Positions 1-11,202 of a stretch of 64,000 bases of DNA are shown here, piece after piece. Under the pieces are notes generated by a model. The model was not told the DNA's origin. It searched no databases and saw only the letters and a list, made by a program, of their open reading frames with translations. The position numbers and the translations under genes were made by a program. The stretch's first letter is position 1. The number at the start of each line of letters is the position of its first letter. Source of the DNA: Neoarius graeffei (taxonomy: Eukaryota > Chordata > Actinopteri > Siluriformes > Ariidae); NCBI RefSeq assembly GCF_027579695.1, contig NC_083574.1, positions 57,348,059-57,412,058 on the forward strand, read 5' to 3'.

Positions 1-45
1 TAAATTTCACAGACTTTATGAAATCGAAAGGCCGGCCGTCTAGCT
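1..45. mobile_element. Right end of TTAA-flanked element (family X), cut by window edge
   Basis: The first 45 bases match the right end of the complete family X copy ending at 6704, and both are followed by TTAA (46-49 here). The rest of the element lies outside the window. Confidence 0.6.
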
Positions 46-94
46 TTAAGTATTCTAGTCAAATTTAATACAAATAAACTCCACACATTCATCC

Positions 95-133
95 TAAATT
101 CACCCCTGGGTGCTATAGCATAGCTGCCCACTG

Positions 134-186
<53 letters not shown>

Positions 187-322
187 CATTGCTCATTTGT
201 GTGTGTATGTGTGTGTTCACTCCTTCAGATGGGTTAAATGCAGATGAGGAATTTTGCTGTGCTTGAGTGTACATGTGACAAATAAATTCTTCTTCTTCTT
301 GTTCTTCTTGTTCTTCTTCTAA
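95..322 (+). repeat. SINE-type tail with (CT)n/(GT)n and TTCTTCTT end
   Basis: A CT run passes into a GT microsatellite (about 133-184). It is followed by a segment ending in GTACATGTGACAAATAAATTC and TTC repeats. This resembles the 3' tail shared by several fish SINE/LINE families. The head could not be delimited. Confidence 0.45.
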
Positions 323-462
323 ATTAAAAAGTTTGTATCATTACACGTGAGTTAGCTGGTGGAGATTATTAGGCAGCCAAGTGCCTTCTTCTTACCATTT
401 ATTACAGTGAGAGCAAATCAAAAAGAATCTGGATCATTACATTTGTAGCCCAGATCTGGCCT

Positions 463-583
463 GAGTTTCCCCAGAGCATCACAGCACAAAGATCATCATT
501 AAATGGTAGAGCGAGCAGCGCAATGAATGCTCTCTCTCTCCTAGTTAAGATGCTCTTAGTTAAGAGGCTTTTTGGGAAACCCA
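463..583 (-). mobile_element. Short MITE, TIR GGGTTTCCCAAAAGC type, copy 1
   Basis: A segment of about 120 bp bounded by inverted GAGTTTCCC and GGGAAACCC ends. It is the reverse complement of the copy at 848-967. The interior of both carries TAAGANGCTCTTAGTTAAGA-like and ATCATTAAATGGTAG-like blocks. Confidence 0.6.
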
Positions 584-847
584 CCTCTGATCTGGTTGTG
601 TTCACGACCACCACACAAGACCACAAGAGCCTCACAAAAGTATATAGTCAGAATGGGGTATTATTATTATTATTGACACTAAATACAAAAGTTTGGCCAT
701 CCTGTTTCTGAGCTGGCGTCACAAAAAAATTAGTTTTTGGCGCCCCCTGTAGATTAATCAGGAAATTGCTTCCATGTGATCGTTTACAAACCCAGTAACA
801 GTCCTGGGTGGGTTTCAGTCCTTAACAGTCCTTAACAGTCCTGGGGT

Positions 848-967
848 GGGTTTCCCAAAAGCCTCTTAATGCTAAGAGCGTCTTAACTAGGAGAGAGAGT
901 GTTCATTGTGATGCTCACTCAACCATTTAACCATGATCTTTGTGCTATGATGCTTTTTGGGAAACTC
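848..967 (+). mobile_element. Short MITE, TIR GGGTTTCCCAAAAGC type, copy 2
   Basis: Starts GGGTTTCCCAAAAGC and ends GGGAAACTC. It is in inverted orientation relative to the copy 265 bp upstream. A third copy lies at 21229-21342. Superfamily not determined. Confidence 0.6.
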
Positions 968-2758
968 AGGCCTGAACATTCTATTTCTGAAATGTTAAAT
1001 ACATGTTAATATGCTTACTAAATATCTAATACATGCACAATACATACTATTTATGAAGGCTAAATCATAATCTAATGTAAAATGTTTCAGTTTTCAATTC
1101 TTAGAATTTGACTAAAACTGAATGATTTCACAGTTACAGTCAATACGGAGTAATAAAGTGTCCTGTGTTTCACAGATATCATGGACAGAAACATTATGTA
1201 CAGTAGAAAGCCACTGCATTTGAGTCTCTCTTCTTCTTCTTCTTCTTCTTCTTCTGCTTCTTCTTCTTCTTCTTCTTCTTCTTTCCGTAACCTCAAAAAC
1301 ATTTTAGCTCCTTAACAAAGAAAAAAAAAGATCAGGGCCCTCATTATCCAAATTATGGGGGGAAACATGTTAGGTTTCCAGAAAAACACACTCCTCAGGT
1401 GGCCCTGTCCACTTACATTTGTGAATATTATTATATTCCAGAAACAGATTCCTGAAAATCATAAGGCTGAAAATAGAGGCAACTTTAAAGCAAGAAATCT
1501 TGATTAGAACTGACATATTCAAGTTGGGAGGAGTGCGCTGTTTTGGTATGTAGCACTGTAATTATTCTCTTTCTTCTTCTTCTGCTCTATTTGTGTCTTT
1601 CAACTATGAGGATCAAGACCAATTTTAACATAACTTGGTACACTGCTATCTTGTCATATTGTGCTACTAGTCTATAATAAACAATTACTAAGGTCTTCCT
1701 CAGGTCTCAATCATTGCCATCTAAATGAAATGCTTATAACAGGACATCTACTATGTTCTACGTGTTCTACTATGTTCTACGTGTTCGTATACTGTACATG
1801 TATGTAGATATGCATATCATTAGGTACTGAGGATAATATTATAATTAATAGTTATAATTATTTGTTTTTATGTTGCTACCATCAATTTAATTTAGTTTCC
1901 CTTTTTTCTTGATCTTGAAATTATCCACTATATCCTTGAGCATTGTAAATAGTAACACAGTAACACTGTAAACAGTCTATAGATATGTCAAATCTATTGT
2001 ACGTCCTTACAGGTTGGTCTTTGGAGGTTCAGAGAGTTCAGATTGACCTAAGCCGAGGTTATAGTCCTGTAATGTGAGAGAATCAAAGGCATTCACAATT
2101 CTGAGCATGAAGCACATTACCCACAAAAAGCAACAATGCAAAAAAAAAAAATACACATATTTCAGGTGAAACACATGTCTAGGGATGAGGAATTTGTTTT
2201 TGCTGTAGCACCTTTCAGTTAACATTGCTGCAGGTGTTTTGTAACAGTAAACTCACAGGGCAAACTTTCCTTCCACAACAATAGCTCTGATAGCAACAAT
2301 GGCAAATAGCTTCAGTTGCTAAACAGATGGGTGACAGTTGATCCCTTCAGATCATAAAACCTCAGCTTAACAAAAACAAATTCAACAAGCCAAGCTCGCC
2401 TTTCCCCGTGAAAGGAATTCCAGAAATGCTGACTATTCCTCAGTGGGAAGTCAGTGGTTTATGTGTAATGGGACGAAAGGAACCAAAACTGAAGAAACTG
2501 AAAGAAGATCATTTCAGATTGTGCCTCCAATTTTACTGTAAGACAACAGTGACTATTAACCACAGCAACAAAGAAAGCATAACAGGAATAGAATATACAT
2601 AACTGTACAGCACACAGTCATATACAAGTATCTATCCTCCCATCACTGTGGTTGGTTTACTGGGTTCTTTTGATGGCACATTAAAGAAAAATGAAAAAAA
2701 AAATCTACAAATTTAAACTTGACAGGTCTCCATCAGTTTCTGTAGCATTATGCGCTAG
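968..2758. other. No recognised gene; AT-rich with simple repeats
   Basis: About 1.8 kb with no coding signal. It includes a (TTC)n tract at roughly 1228-1282 and a duplicated CTACTATGTTCTACGTGTTC stretch near 1750-1785. Confidence 0.5.
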
Positions 2759-2954
2759 CACACAATTCCCAACCCTGATTCCTGGCATACACCCTGTCCT
2801 GTACATTATAGTTTTTCCCTGCCCTAACACACCGACTTCAGCCATGGCAGGGCTATTCATTAGCTGTTTTGTTGAATCAGGTGTGCTAGAGCAGAGAAAA
2901 CACACAAATGTGCAGGACAGCGGGTACTCCAGGCCAAGGGTTGGGAATTTGAGC
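2759..2954. mobile_element. MITE with long imperfect inverted ends
   Basis: Left end ATTCCCAACCCTGATTCCTGG and right end CCAAGGGTTGGGAAT are inverted repeats. The next blocks (CACCCTGTCCTGTACAT and ATGTGCAGGACAGCGGGT) also pair, so the whole ~195 bp folds as a hairpin. The short ORFs across it are by-products. Confidence 0.65.
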
Positions 2955-3271
2955 AGTAGCACAACAGCAAAGACAGACAACAAAGTAATGTGATCCAGAC
3001 TGCATCTCCAAACCCACAACATGTTTTCTGTAAATTATACAAATCCGCAGAATGATCTCTTTGGGATTGATTCAATACAGCCACCATCTAGTGGGTGCAA
3101 AGAAAACTACAACTACTCATTTTATTGATGGAATCGACATCACTTGAATTTGTTATTACTTTAAGTGAATTATATAAATGAATCTCAATATAAATCAGTA
3201 TTTACAATCAACTTCCTCCTGGATGAAGGCCAAATTAGAGTAAAGGTTTCTGATAGTATCAATTTTATAAT

Positions 3272-3627
3272 CTCATCTTATTATCTCTAGCCGCTTTATC
3301 CTGTTCTACAGGGTCGCAGGCAAGCTGGAGCCTATCCCAGCTGACTACGGGCGAAAGGCGGGGTACACCCTGGATAAGTCGCCAGGTCATCGCAGGGCTG
3401 ACACATAGACACAGACAACCATTCACATTCACTTTAGAGTCACCAGTTAACCTAACCTGCATGTCTTTGGACTGTGGGGGAAACCGGAGCACCCGGAGGA
3501 AACCCATGCGGACACGGGGAGAACATGCAAACTCCGCACAGAAAGGCCCTTGCCGGCCCCGGGGCTCGAACCCAGGACCTTCTTGCTGTGAGGCGACAGC
3601 GCTAACCACTACACCACTGTGCTGCCC
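3272..3627 (-). mobile_element. tRNA-derived SINE, full length
   Basis: Full-length copy in reverse orientation. The tRNA-like head (box A TGGTGTAGTGG, box B GGTTCGAGCCC when reversed) is at the right and the GAGATGAGAT-type tail at the left. It is flanked by a perfect 12 bp TSD, CAATTTTATAAT (3260-3271 and 3628-3639). Confidence 0.92.
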
Positions 3628-3749
3628 CAATTTTATAATTATTGTTGTAAAAATTATTTCATATACACTACTACAATGCAATACAAGAATCAATATTGAA
3701 ATAAGTGTTTAATTTGAAAATCAAAACATCAAATAATGTACAATACACA

Positions 3750-3990
3750 CACTGTAGGTCAAGGTGTTGACTTGGCCTCCATATTCCCCAGATCTCAATC
3801 TGATTGAACATCTGTGGGATGTGCTGGACAAACAAGTCCAATCCATGATGCCCCAACTCATAACTCATAAGACTTAAAGGATCTGCTGCTAACGTCTTGG
3901 TGCCAGATACCACAGCACACCTTCAGAGGTCTTGTGGAGTCCATGCCTCGATGGGTCAGAGCTGTTTTGGCAGTATGAGGGAGATCTACA
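3750..3990 (+). pseudogene. Tc1-like transposase C-terminal fragment
   Basis: Plus-strand translation gives a WPPYSPDLNLIEHLWDVLD block, the third catalytic motif (DxxE type) of Tc1/mariner transposases, followed by about 60 decayed residues. The same family occurs on the minus strand at 58556-61220. In that copy a THAP element sits exactly where this copy reads AAGACTTAAAGGATC, so this fragment preserves the empty site. Confidence 0.75.
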
Positions 3991-4437
3991 CAATATTAGG
4001 CAAGTGATTTTAAGTTATTGCTTATCTGTGTGTATCTACACAACTATTTATAAGTGGCTTATACCAGTGGTACATATGGTTTAACAATTACAAGTCTTCT
4101 CACATATAGGAATTTAGCTTTTTATCAGCATCCAAATTTGACAATATCATAGTACTTTTTATAAATTTACTGTTATATTTCTGAAAAATTACAGTGAGTC
4201 TTTTTTCCTCAAAATTGTAACAGTGAACTGAACAAGAGAGTAGAGCTCTTGCCATTAATACATTGTGAGCTTTTATGTGCTTATTGTAAATAACTGTAGA
4301 ACTGAGATGTTTATTGTTTTCTAAATGATATTTAGGGTAAATTCTGGTATATAGGGACATCAGGTAAGCTGGAATATCTTTTAGCAGGTTGTACTGGCTT
4401 GATAAATGAAAGTCGAAACAGATGTTAACTCAAAAGG

Positions 4438-4786
4438 CACTCGGTCGAGTGCATACCTCCACCAAGCACATATTATCATCAATTTCAAATCACATTACCT
4501 TAGGATAATACTAAAGCTGTACACCACATTTAATCAAAATCTGTTCACTACTTTGTGAGTTATGTTGGAAAAAGTAAACAAAAACAAAAAAATCCTGAAT
4601 CCACATACATATCTGGATTTGCATCAGAATCTAATCAATTGTTCCTTGGCCCATGGTCCACCTTTCCTCAAAATTTCATCTAAATCCGTTCACTACTTTT
4701 TGAATGCATTGAGAGCAGGCAAATAAACAAACAAATGGAGTTGAAACCATAACCTCCTCCAGTAAAGGTGGCAGAGGTAATAAACC
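4438..4786. repeat. Interspersed repeat, possibly non-LTR 3' end
   Basis: Begins CACTCGGTCGAGTGCATACC and ends in a pyrimidine/purine block GGCAGAGGTAATAAA. The interior holds two AAATCCGTTCACTAC-like blocks. It resembles an abundant fish repeat whose class I cannot settle (RTE-type 3' end is one option). Confidence 0.4.
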
Positions 4787-4949
4787 TTTGCAATATAACT
4801 GCTTAATAGAAATAAAGCTCAAGCATGTAAGAGCATAGAAGTGGGTGTGGTCAGCATTAAACAGGAAGTTGACCCCAATATGCTCAAGGAAGGAAAAATG
4901 GCTTTTGTTTTGTTTTATTTGTTTTTTGTTTGTCCATTGTCTTGACTAA

Positions 4950-5085
4950 TATCCATCCATCCATTATCTGTAGCCACTTATCCTGTACAGGGTTGCAGGC
5001 AAGCTGGAGCCTATCCCAGCGAGAGGCAGGGTACACCCTGGACAAGTCGCCAGGTCATCACAGGGCTGACACATAGACACATAGA
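4950..5085 (-). mobile_element. Truncated SINE (tail half)
   Basis: Tail half of the same SINE family in reverse orientation, ending in ATCCATCCATCC instead of the GAGAT tail. Head missing. Confidence 0.8.
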
Positions 5086-5156
5086 TGATCCGTAAAATGT
5101 ACCACTGTGAGTTTAAATCATGTACAGATATTTATAATTTAATCATTTTCCAAGGA

Positions 5157-5532
5157 GGCGGCACGGTGGTGTAGTGGTTAGCACTGTCGCCTCACAGCAA
5201 GAAGGTCCTGGGTTCGAGCCCCAGGGCCGGCGAGGGCCTTTCTGTGTGGAGTTTGCATGTTCTCCCCGTGTCCGCGTGGGTTTCCTCCGGGTGCTCCGGT
5301 TTCCCCCACAGTCCAAAGACATGCAGGTTAGGTTAACTGGTGACTCTAAATTGAGCGTAGGTGTGAATGTGAGTGTGAATGGTTGTCTGTGTCTATGTGT
5401 CAGCCCTGTGATGACCTGGCGACTTGTCCAGGGTGTACCCCGCCTTTCGCCCGTAGTCAGCTGGGATAGGCTCCAGCTTGCCTGCGACCCTGTAGAAGAA
5501 TAAAGCGGCTAGAGATAATGAGATGAGATGAG
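5157..5532 (+). mobile_element. tRNA-derived SINE, full length
   Basis: Complete copy from GGCGGCACGGTGGTGTAGTG to the (GAGAT)n tail, flanked by a perfect 12 bp TSD, ATTTTCCAAGGA (5145-5156, 5533-5544). The 109-codon ORF across it is not a gene; it recurs in other copies of this SINE. Confidence 0.93.
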
Positions 5533-5895
5533 ATTTTCCAAGGAAAGAGGGGACAGACAGTTAGAACACTCAATAAAAATCAGGGGCAAGAGAAAAGGGG
5601 AAGGGACGTAAGGGATATAACAGCTACAGGGATACAACTGTAGTTATAGGATGTATTCATGAGTCTGATGTGCAGTAAAGGGTGTGTTTATGAAGCATCT
5701 TAAGAATAAGGGGAATAAAGTAGAATGAGAAGTACAGAACATTGCTCAGGCGTATTATTCAGTGTGCAGAGGTTTTTAGATAGTGTAATGTGATCAGATA
5801 ATTTTAGAGATTATTGTTGATATTTATTATTTTTAAATCCTCTGTTTTGCTGCTATGATAAGAAATAATTTATTAAAATGTTACTTATTGCTTAA

Positions 5896-6704
5896 AGGTA
5901 GACTGCCTTTCAGATTTTTCAAGTGTAGGTCCTAAAAAGAATTTTCTCTGACACCCAATTATTTTTGTTTAGTGGACCAGAAGCTACTGAATTCGAATCA
6001 CAGACTTCCAATTTTATTAGTTTTTTTTAAAATAGAACAATTAATGAATTTAGGACCATGTGGCCCTAAATTCTCCGCTATTTTTTCCTGCTTCAACATA
6101 ACACAATTCAAGATACTATATCATGTATTACATGGTGGGCTTTCCCCATTCGCACAAGGCATTGTGGGATACAAATTTGAAACAGGAGAGGAAAATGGAG
6201 GATGTGAGTGTGCGAATGAAATGCGAAAGACCTACTATGGTAATGGAAAGCAAGAAGAAAAGACATTATGTTGTGAAGGAAAGGAAACTCAGGACCAAAC
6301 TAATAAATATTGCTGGTCAGCGAGCACCTCGGTGTGATCAGCTGTTCATTTAGCAACAAATGATGTAACTGTCAGTGCACGGTCGAAGGTAAACCTGTAG
6401 ATGGCAGTAATGCAACACTGGATGCCAGCTGCCATAAAACCCAAAAGAAGAAGGAAAATAAGACGAAGCAGGTAAACCTGCGCATGCGCACACTGGACTT
6501 CCTCTGTCCGCTTGACTGTACGAAGCAAGCGATTTAATGCACATTATTTGCTAGGGAATCCCCTCAAATTAAAGAACTCCCCAGCCACAGAATGGCCTGT
6601 TTTTTTTTTATTTAATATTGCAGAAATAAACATATATCACAATGACCAAATTTAAGAGGGAACTAAATTTCACTGATTTTATGAACTCGAAAGGCCGTAT
6701 AGCT
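5896..6704 (+). mobile_element. TTAA-flanked DNA transposon, family X, complete
   Basis: Ends AGGTAGACTGCCTTTC and (reversed) AGCTATACGGCCTTTC are inverted and flanked by TTAA (5892-5895, 6705-6708). TTAA duplications are typical of Kolobok and piggyBac elements. Parts of two more copies are at 23202 and 26100, and a right end at 1-45. It contains a short ORF (6195-6353). Confidence 0.75.
6195..6353 (+). CDS. Small ORF in family X element, unknown function
   Basis: A 52-codon ORF beginning MEDVSVRMKCERP. It is rich in Lys/Arg in the middle (KKKRHYVVKERKLR) and ends DQLFI. The reverse-strand family X fragment at 26100-26282 keeps the same start (MEDVSV) and a similar basic stretch, so the reading frame is shared between copies. 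It may be the first exon of the element's protein. No domain recognised and function unknown. Confidence 0.35.
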   Translation: MEDVSVRMKCERPTMVMESKKKRHYVVKERKLRTKLINIAGQRAPRCDQLFI

Positions 6705-6777
6705 TTAATGGTGGATTTTGCTGTGATTATTCCATACAGTGAATTTTAGATAATATAATGAATAGTTATAAATTTGG

Positions 6778-7160
6778 GGGTGGCATGGTGGTTAGCACTG
6801 TTGCCTCACAGCAAGAAGGTCCTGGGTTCAAGCCCAGTGGCCGACAAGGGCCTTTCTGTGCGGAGTTTGCATGTTCTCCCCGTGTCTGCATGTTCTCCCC
6901 GTGTCTGCGTGGGTTTCCTCCAGGTGCTCCAGTTTCCCCCACAGTCCAAAGACATGCAGGTTAGGCTAATTGGTGGCTCTAAATTGACCGTAGGTGTGAA
7001 TGTGAGTGTGAATGGTTGTGAGTCTCTGTCAGCCCTGCGATAACCTAGTGACTTGTTCAGGGTGTACCCTGCCTCTCTCCCATAGTCAGCTGGGATAGGC
7101 TTTAGCTTGCCTGTGACTCTGTACAGGATAAGTGGCTACAGATGATGGATAGATGGATGG
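6778..7160 (+). mobile_element. tRNA-derived SINE, older copy
   Basis: SINE copy with GGATGGATAGATGG tail in place of GAGAT repeats. It is flanked by a 16 bp TSD, ATAGTTATAAATTTGG (6762-6777, 7161-7176). Confidence 0.9.
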
Positions 7161-7176
7161 ATAGTTATAAATTTGG

Positions 7177-7811
7177 CAAATTTGGAAGATTTTCTAAACC
7201 CACTTATTGTCATTATTGGTGAAAAGAATTAATGATAGAATGTTTCAGTCACTCTTGACAAAAATGTAAACCATGATTCTTTAAAATATGATATAATAAT
7301 GATATATTTTCCTTCATGCCTTGATAATCAACACCATGAAAATTTTACTAATGTATCATGTATGGGTATTTGTTTTATTCACGGCAAGAAAGCTTATAGA
7401 CAATTTGGAAATTTAAATATTGTCCCAATATATCTGAATTCACCCTACATATAATTTAATAAAGAACATAGTTTGTATTCTTGGAAAAAAGATGTTATGT
7501 TATGTTATGTTATGTTATGTTATGTTATGGACAGTAATTAATAATAAAATGTACATGTACACTTTTCTAGTGCCTACATTTTAATTAAAAGAGACTAGTG
7601 AGAGTTTTACTGACATAAGCTTTCTTGGCATAATCTTGGTGAGAGTGAGAGATGCTCATCAGAAAGACAATTAGGCAAATTTAATCATGTATGATGTTTT
7701 TTAATCCCTCATATCTATTCCCTCAGATGCAAAATCCCTCATATCTATTCCCTCAGATGCAAAAAAAACCCCAAAACAAAACAAAAAACTTAATTGCAGT
7801 ATGTGGGCAGC

Positions 7812-7843
<32 letters not shown>

Positions 7844-8079
7844 GAAAGAAAAATTGGGTTAGAAATGCTTTTCATTCTCTTCAAAGAATTCAGATATACA
7901 CAGGCTGATTGTAATAAGTGATACAATTATTTAAAATTAAATATTTGAATGTATGAACAGAAATAATTCCAGAGATGTAGAATTTTAAATACTTCTTTAA
8001 ATCATGAAACACTGACATAAAATATGCTGTTAAAAAAAACCTTTACCTTCAATAACCCTCACCAAATTTTAAGTCCTGT
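7177..8079. other. No gene; simple repeats
   Basis: AT-rich. Holds a (TTATG)n array at about 7493-7528, a 27-30 bp direct repeat (ATCCCTCATATCTATTCCC) near 7705-7760 and a (GA)n tract at about 7811-7838. Confidence 0.6.
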
Positions 8080-8084
8080 AAATT

Positions 8085-8275
8085 CTATATTGTCCATACG
8101 TGTGAGTGGTAATGGCTGTCTGTCTGTCTGTGCTAGTCCCATGATAGATTGGTGACGTGCCCAGGGTGTACCCCATGTCTTGCCCAATTTCAACTAGTAT
8201 TGAGAGGCCTCTGGCTGCAACCCGAGGGGTTGAATGTGGGCCGGGTTCGATGTCCATGTAAGGACAACTACAGGA
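8085..8275 (+). repeat. Degenerate SINE body
   Basis: Recognisable but decayed SINE middle (GCCCAGGGTGTACCCC, ATGGCTGTCTGTCTG). Head and tail are not clear. Confidence 0.45.
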
Positions 8276-8584
8276 TACACCATAATCTAAACTCTAACCC
8301 TAACCCTTGAATGTCATATCTTCCATATATGGTCAGTGTGTGACATCACTCTCTGCACTGTAAAAAATAATAGTTGAGAATACTTGAAATTTCAAGGCAA
8401 CAGTCTGCATTAATAATTTTATGTTTTGCCAACGATGTGCCCATGATAATCCAAACTATGATAACACTGTTATCTTTATTAAGAATTCTTAATTAAGTCA
8501 ATTTTCAATTCCTCATTCTGCCAACATAGATTTCTCTTTTTGCTGAACAGTGGCATTCACAGTAGTACAAAAAGGCAATTGAGG

Positions 8585-8752
8585 TTATCACAATTTTTTG
8601 GGGGGCTTTTTTCACCTTTATTTGGATAGGACAGTGTAGAGACAGGAAATGAGCAGGAGAGAGACAGATCAGGAAATGACCTCAGGTCGGAATCAAACCC
8701 AGGCCCCCGGATTTATGGTATGGCGCCTTATCCACCTGAGCCACAACAACAT
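8585..8752 (-). mobile_element. Second SINE family (tRNA head, CTGTCCTATCCAA tail), left arm
   Basis: Read on the minus strand: GTTGTGGCTCAGGTGGATAA (box A-like), then GGTTTGATTCC (box B), then a TCTCCTGCTCATTTCCTGTC body and CTGTCCTATCCAAATAAAGG tail. It differs from the main SINE family of the window. Confidence 0.65.
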
Positions 8753-9229
8753 GAACTTCAACTGGAGAGACAACCACATTGCCCAGCCCTTGCATTTGGG
8801 AGAGGAAACCACGTGTCTTGGTCATTCAGAGCATGCGCTGAATAAACACCTGTGACAATTATGTATTTTCAATTCAGATTATTCACTATTGTATATTTAC
8901 ACATCATTGAGGTGCACCCTATCAGTTTGATGTGGATTTTTCTTGATGTGGATAATTCTAAAAAATAGAATTATGCTTTGTTCAAGTAATTCCATATTCA
9001 CAATTGAATGGACAAGAAAATATGAATAATTATTAACGAACAGAAAAATCCACATCAAACTGATAGGGTGCACCTCAATGATGTGTAAATATGCAATAGT
9101 GAATAATCTGAATTGAAAATACATAATTGCCACAGGTGTTTATTCAGCACATGCTCTTAATGACCAAGACACGGGGTTTCCTCTCCCAAATGCAAGGACT
9201 GGGCAATGTGGTTCTCTCTGCGGTTGAAA

Positions 9230-9378
9230 ATCATGTTGTCGTGGCTCAGGTGGATAAGGTGCCATACCATAAGTCCGGGGACCCGGGTTTGATTCTGACC
9301 TGAGGTCATTTCCCGATCCATCTCTCTCTCCTGCTCGTTTCCTGTCTCTACACTGTCCTATCCAAAAAAAGCCCCCCC
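9230..9378 (+). mobile_element. Second SINE family, right arm copy
   Basis: Mirror copy of the SINE at 8585-8752, with box B GGTTTGATTC and the same tail, carried in the opposite arm of the palindrome. Confidence 0.65.
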
Positions 9379-9887
9379 CAAAATTGTGAGAACCTCAATT
9401 GCCTTTTTGTACTACTGTGAATGCCACTGTTCAGCAAAAAGAGAAATCTATGTTGGCAGAATGAGGAATTGAAAATTGACTTAATTAAGAATTCTTAATA
9501 AAGATAACAGTGTTATCATAGTTTGGATTATCATGGTCATACATCGTTGGCAAAACATAAAATTCTTAATGCAGACTGTTGCCTTGAAATTTCAAGTATT
9601 CTCGACTATTCTTTTTTTACAGTGTGCTTACATCCAATCCTGCAGGGTGCAGCAAGATATACTTGCTGGGATTGGCTCCAGCCCACCCATGACCCACAAC
9701 AGATGAGAGGTATAGATAATGAATGAATGAATGAATGAATGAATATGGCACAACAGTTATACCTGTACTGCACTACAGTTATCTGATTTCAGTTACCTCA
9801 GAATTCATTTCCAATGCGACAAATGCTCCTGATAAATCTTGATGAGTTTTGGCCTGGAAGTGAATTCTTTAAGGATTAAGAGACTTT

Positions 9888-10580
9888 TGCCGCTTTTCCA
9901 CTACAAACGCGGCTGAGTCGGGCTGAGCCGTGCCGTGCTGAGTCGAGCTGAGTGGGGCTGTTGGAGTTGCATTTCGACTACAACCGCGCTGAACCGTGCT
10001 GGCTGGAAGTGGGTGGACACATTGGGTGGAGTTAGCGAAAGTGGGTGGACGTCACGTGATGTCGTTAAGCAGCGCAAACAGTGACATCAGTGAGCTTTTA
10101 AGCGGTAGTCTCACGACCCGGAGAGTAAACAATAAACATGGAGGACATGGAGTCGTTAGTGTTGCTGGTCTTGGTGCTGTGGCTTGTTGTCACCGACAAC
10201 GTGGACAGATACTGGCAAGAGCGTATAGATGAGGCAAGGCGCATAAGGCTTCAGAAATTCTCGTAATTCGTAATTCTTCTCCTTCCGGGTTTACGGTGTT
10301 TACAGATCCCAGCGTGCTCGCGGGGCGTGTGTGAGCATGTGAGGACACGCCTCCTCACCAATCAGTGCACAGGGGAGTGTCTGCTCACGCCCCCAGCCTC
10401 ACTCGGCACGGCTTGGCTCGCTTCAGCCCCACTCCAAAACGGTGCGAGTTTTAGGGGCTAAGCAGGGCTGAAACGAGCTGAGTCGTGCTGGTTTTTGGTA
10501 GTCGAAACGCAAGCCGTGTCGGGCTGAAGTGAGCTGAAGTGAGCTGAAGTGAGCTGAAAAAGGGTAGCGGAAAAGGGCCA
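9888..10580 (+). mobile_element. PIF/Harbinger-like MITE, copy H1
   Basis: Starts TGCCGCTTTTCCACTAC and ends (reversed) TGGCCCTTTTCCGCTACCC, flanked by TTT/TTA. Copies H2 (39052-39744) and H3 (40059-40743, reversed) share the full length. Three-base T-rich TSDs fit PIF/Harbinger. It is GC-rich relative to its surroundings and carries a conserved small ORF. Confidence 0.8.
10138..10266 (+). CDS. Small ORF inside Harbinger-like MITE H1
   Basis: A 42-codon ORF beginning MEDMESLVLLVLVLWLVV, a Leu/Val-rich start followed by WQERIDEARRIRLQKFS. The identical frame is at 39302-39430 in H2, and a longer 102-codon version is in H3 (40185-40493, minus). It is probably the N-terminal remnant of the autonomous element's protein. 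The catalytic domain is absent. Confidence 0.4.
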   Translation: MEDMESLVLLVLVLWLVVTDNVDRYWQERIDEARRIRLQKFS

Positions 10581-10659
10581 TTATAGTCAGTGTGTGAGGT
10601 TAGTGTGCAAATGGTGTGCAAAGCATCATCAAGGTAAACGGTAGCTACTTTGAAGAATT

Positions 10660-10740
10660 TAAAATATGAAACTTTTTTTAAACACTTTTTTGTTTACCAC
10701 ATAATTCCATATATGTTCCATGTGTTATTTCATATATGAT
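10660..10740 (-). repeat. Tc1-type remnant
   Basis: Reverse complement of the AAATAACATATGGAATTATG segment also seen at 25935-26020 and, in part, near 61675. Boundaries unclear. Confidence 0.45.
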
Positions 10741-11202
10741 GATGAGCTCTGATCTCATTAGCATGAGGTTGACTGATCCGCACCAGGCTGCGACCAACAC
10801 TTTTTACCTTTTGCACTTTGAAGTGCAGTGAAAGTTCCTGGCACTTCTACAATGCACTTTTAATAAGTGAATTGTTTTACTCTTATAATACACTTGTAAT
10901 TTCCCCTTGAATAACCAGATTTAAAACTCAACCAAGGAAATTTTAATAGTTTAACTATTGCTCTGGTTTTTTTTAAAGACAGACATTGCCACTAAAATAA
11001 ATAATAGGAAGCTGGTTTCGTGATTCAGTCAACCTTTACAATAAAGCTACTACCAAGTAATCAATTTTCCCACAGCAGATAAAAAAGTAATCAAAATATC
11101 CATAACAAGGAAAATAATTTTTTTAACTCTGAGGTATGAACACATTTATTGAAGTATGTGAAAATTTTGATCTTAAAATTAATGGAATGTTTCAGAAGCA
11201 TG

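Larger units (their letters stand above)
8356..9624. mobile_element. 1.27 kb palindromic (foldback) element, CACTG ends
   Basis: Two arms of about 585 bp are near-perfect inverted copies around a ~97 bp loop (8942-9038). The ends are CACTGTAAAAAATAATAG and its reverse complement. The flanks carry a 2 bp repeat TG (8354-8355, 9625-9626). CACTG ends with 2-3 bp TSDs suggest a CACTA/EnSpm-type non-autonomous element. No transposase is present. Both arms contain the same tRNA-derived SINE, so the palindrome formed after that SINE inserted. Confidence 0.8.

Noticed and set aside
2691-3087. Three overlapping ORFs of 75-105 codons
   Set aside because: They cover the palindromic MITE at 2759-2954, so both strands are open by symmetry.
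5174-5503. 109-codon ORF (VSTVASQQEGPGFEP...) repeated in many places
   Set aside because: It is a frame across the tRNA-derived SINE. It recurs at 3272, 21598, 57645 and 63034 with the SINE and is broken in several copies.
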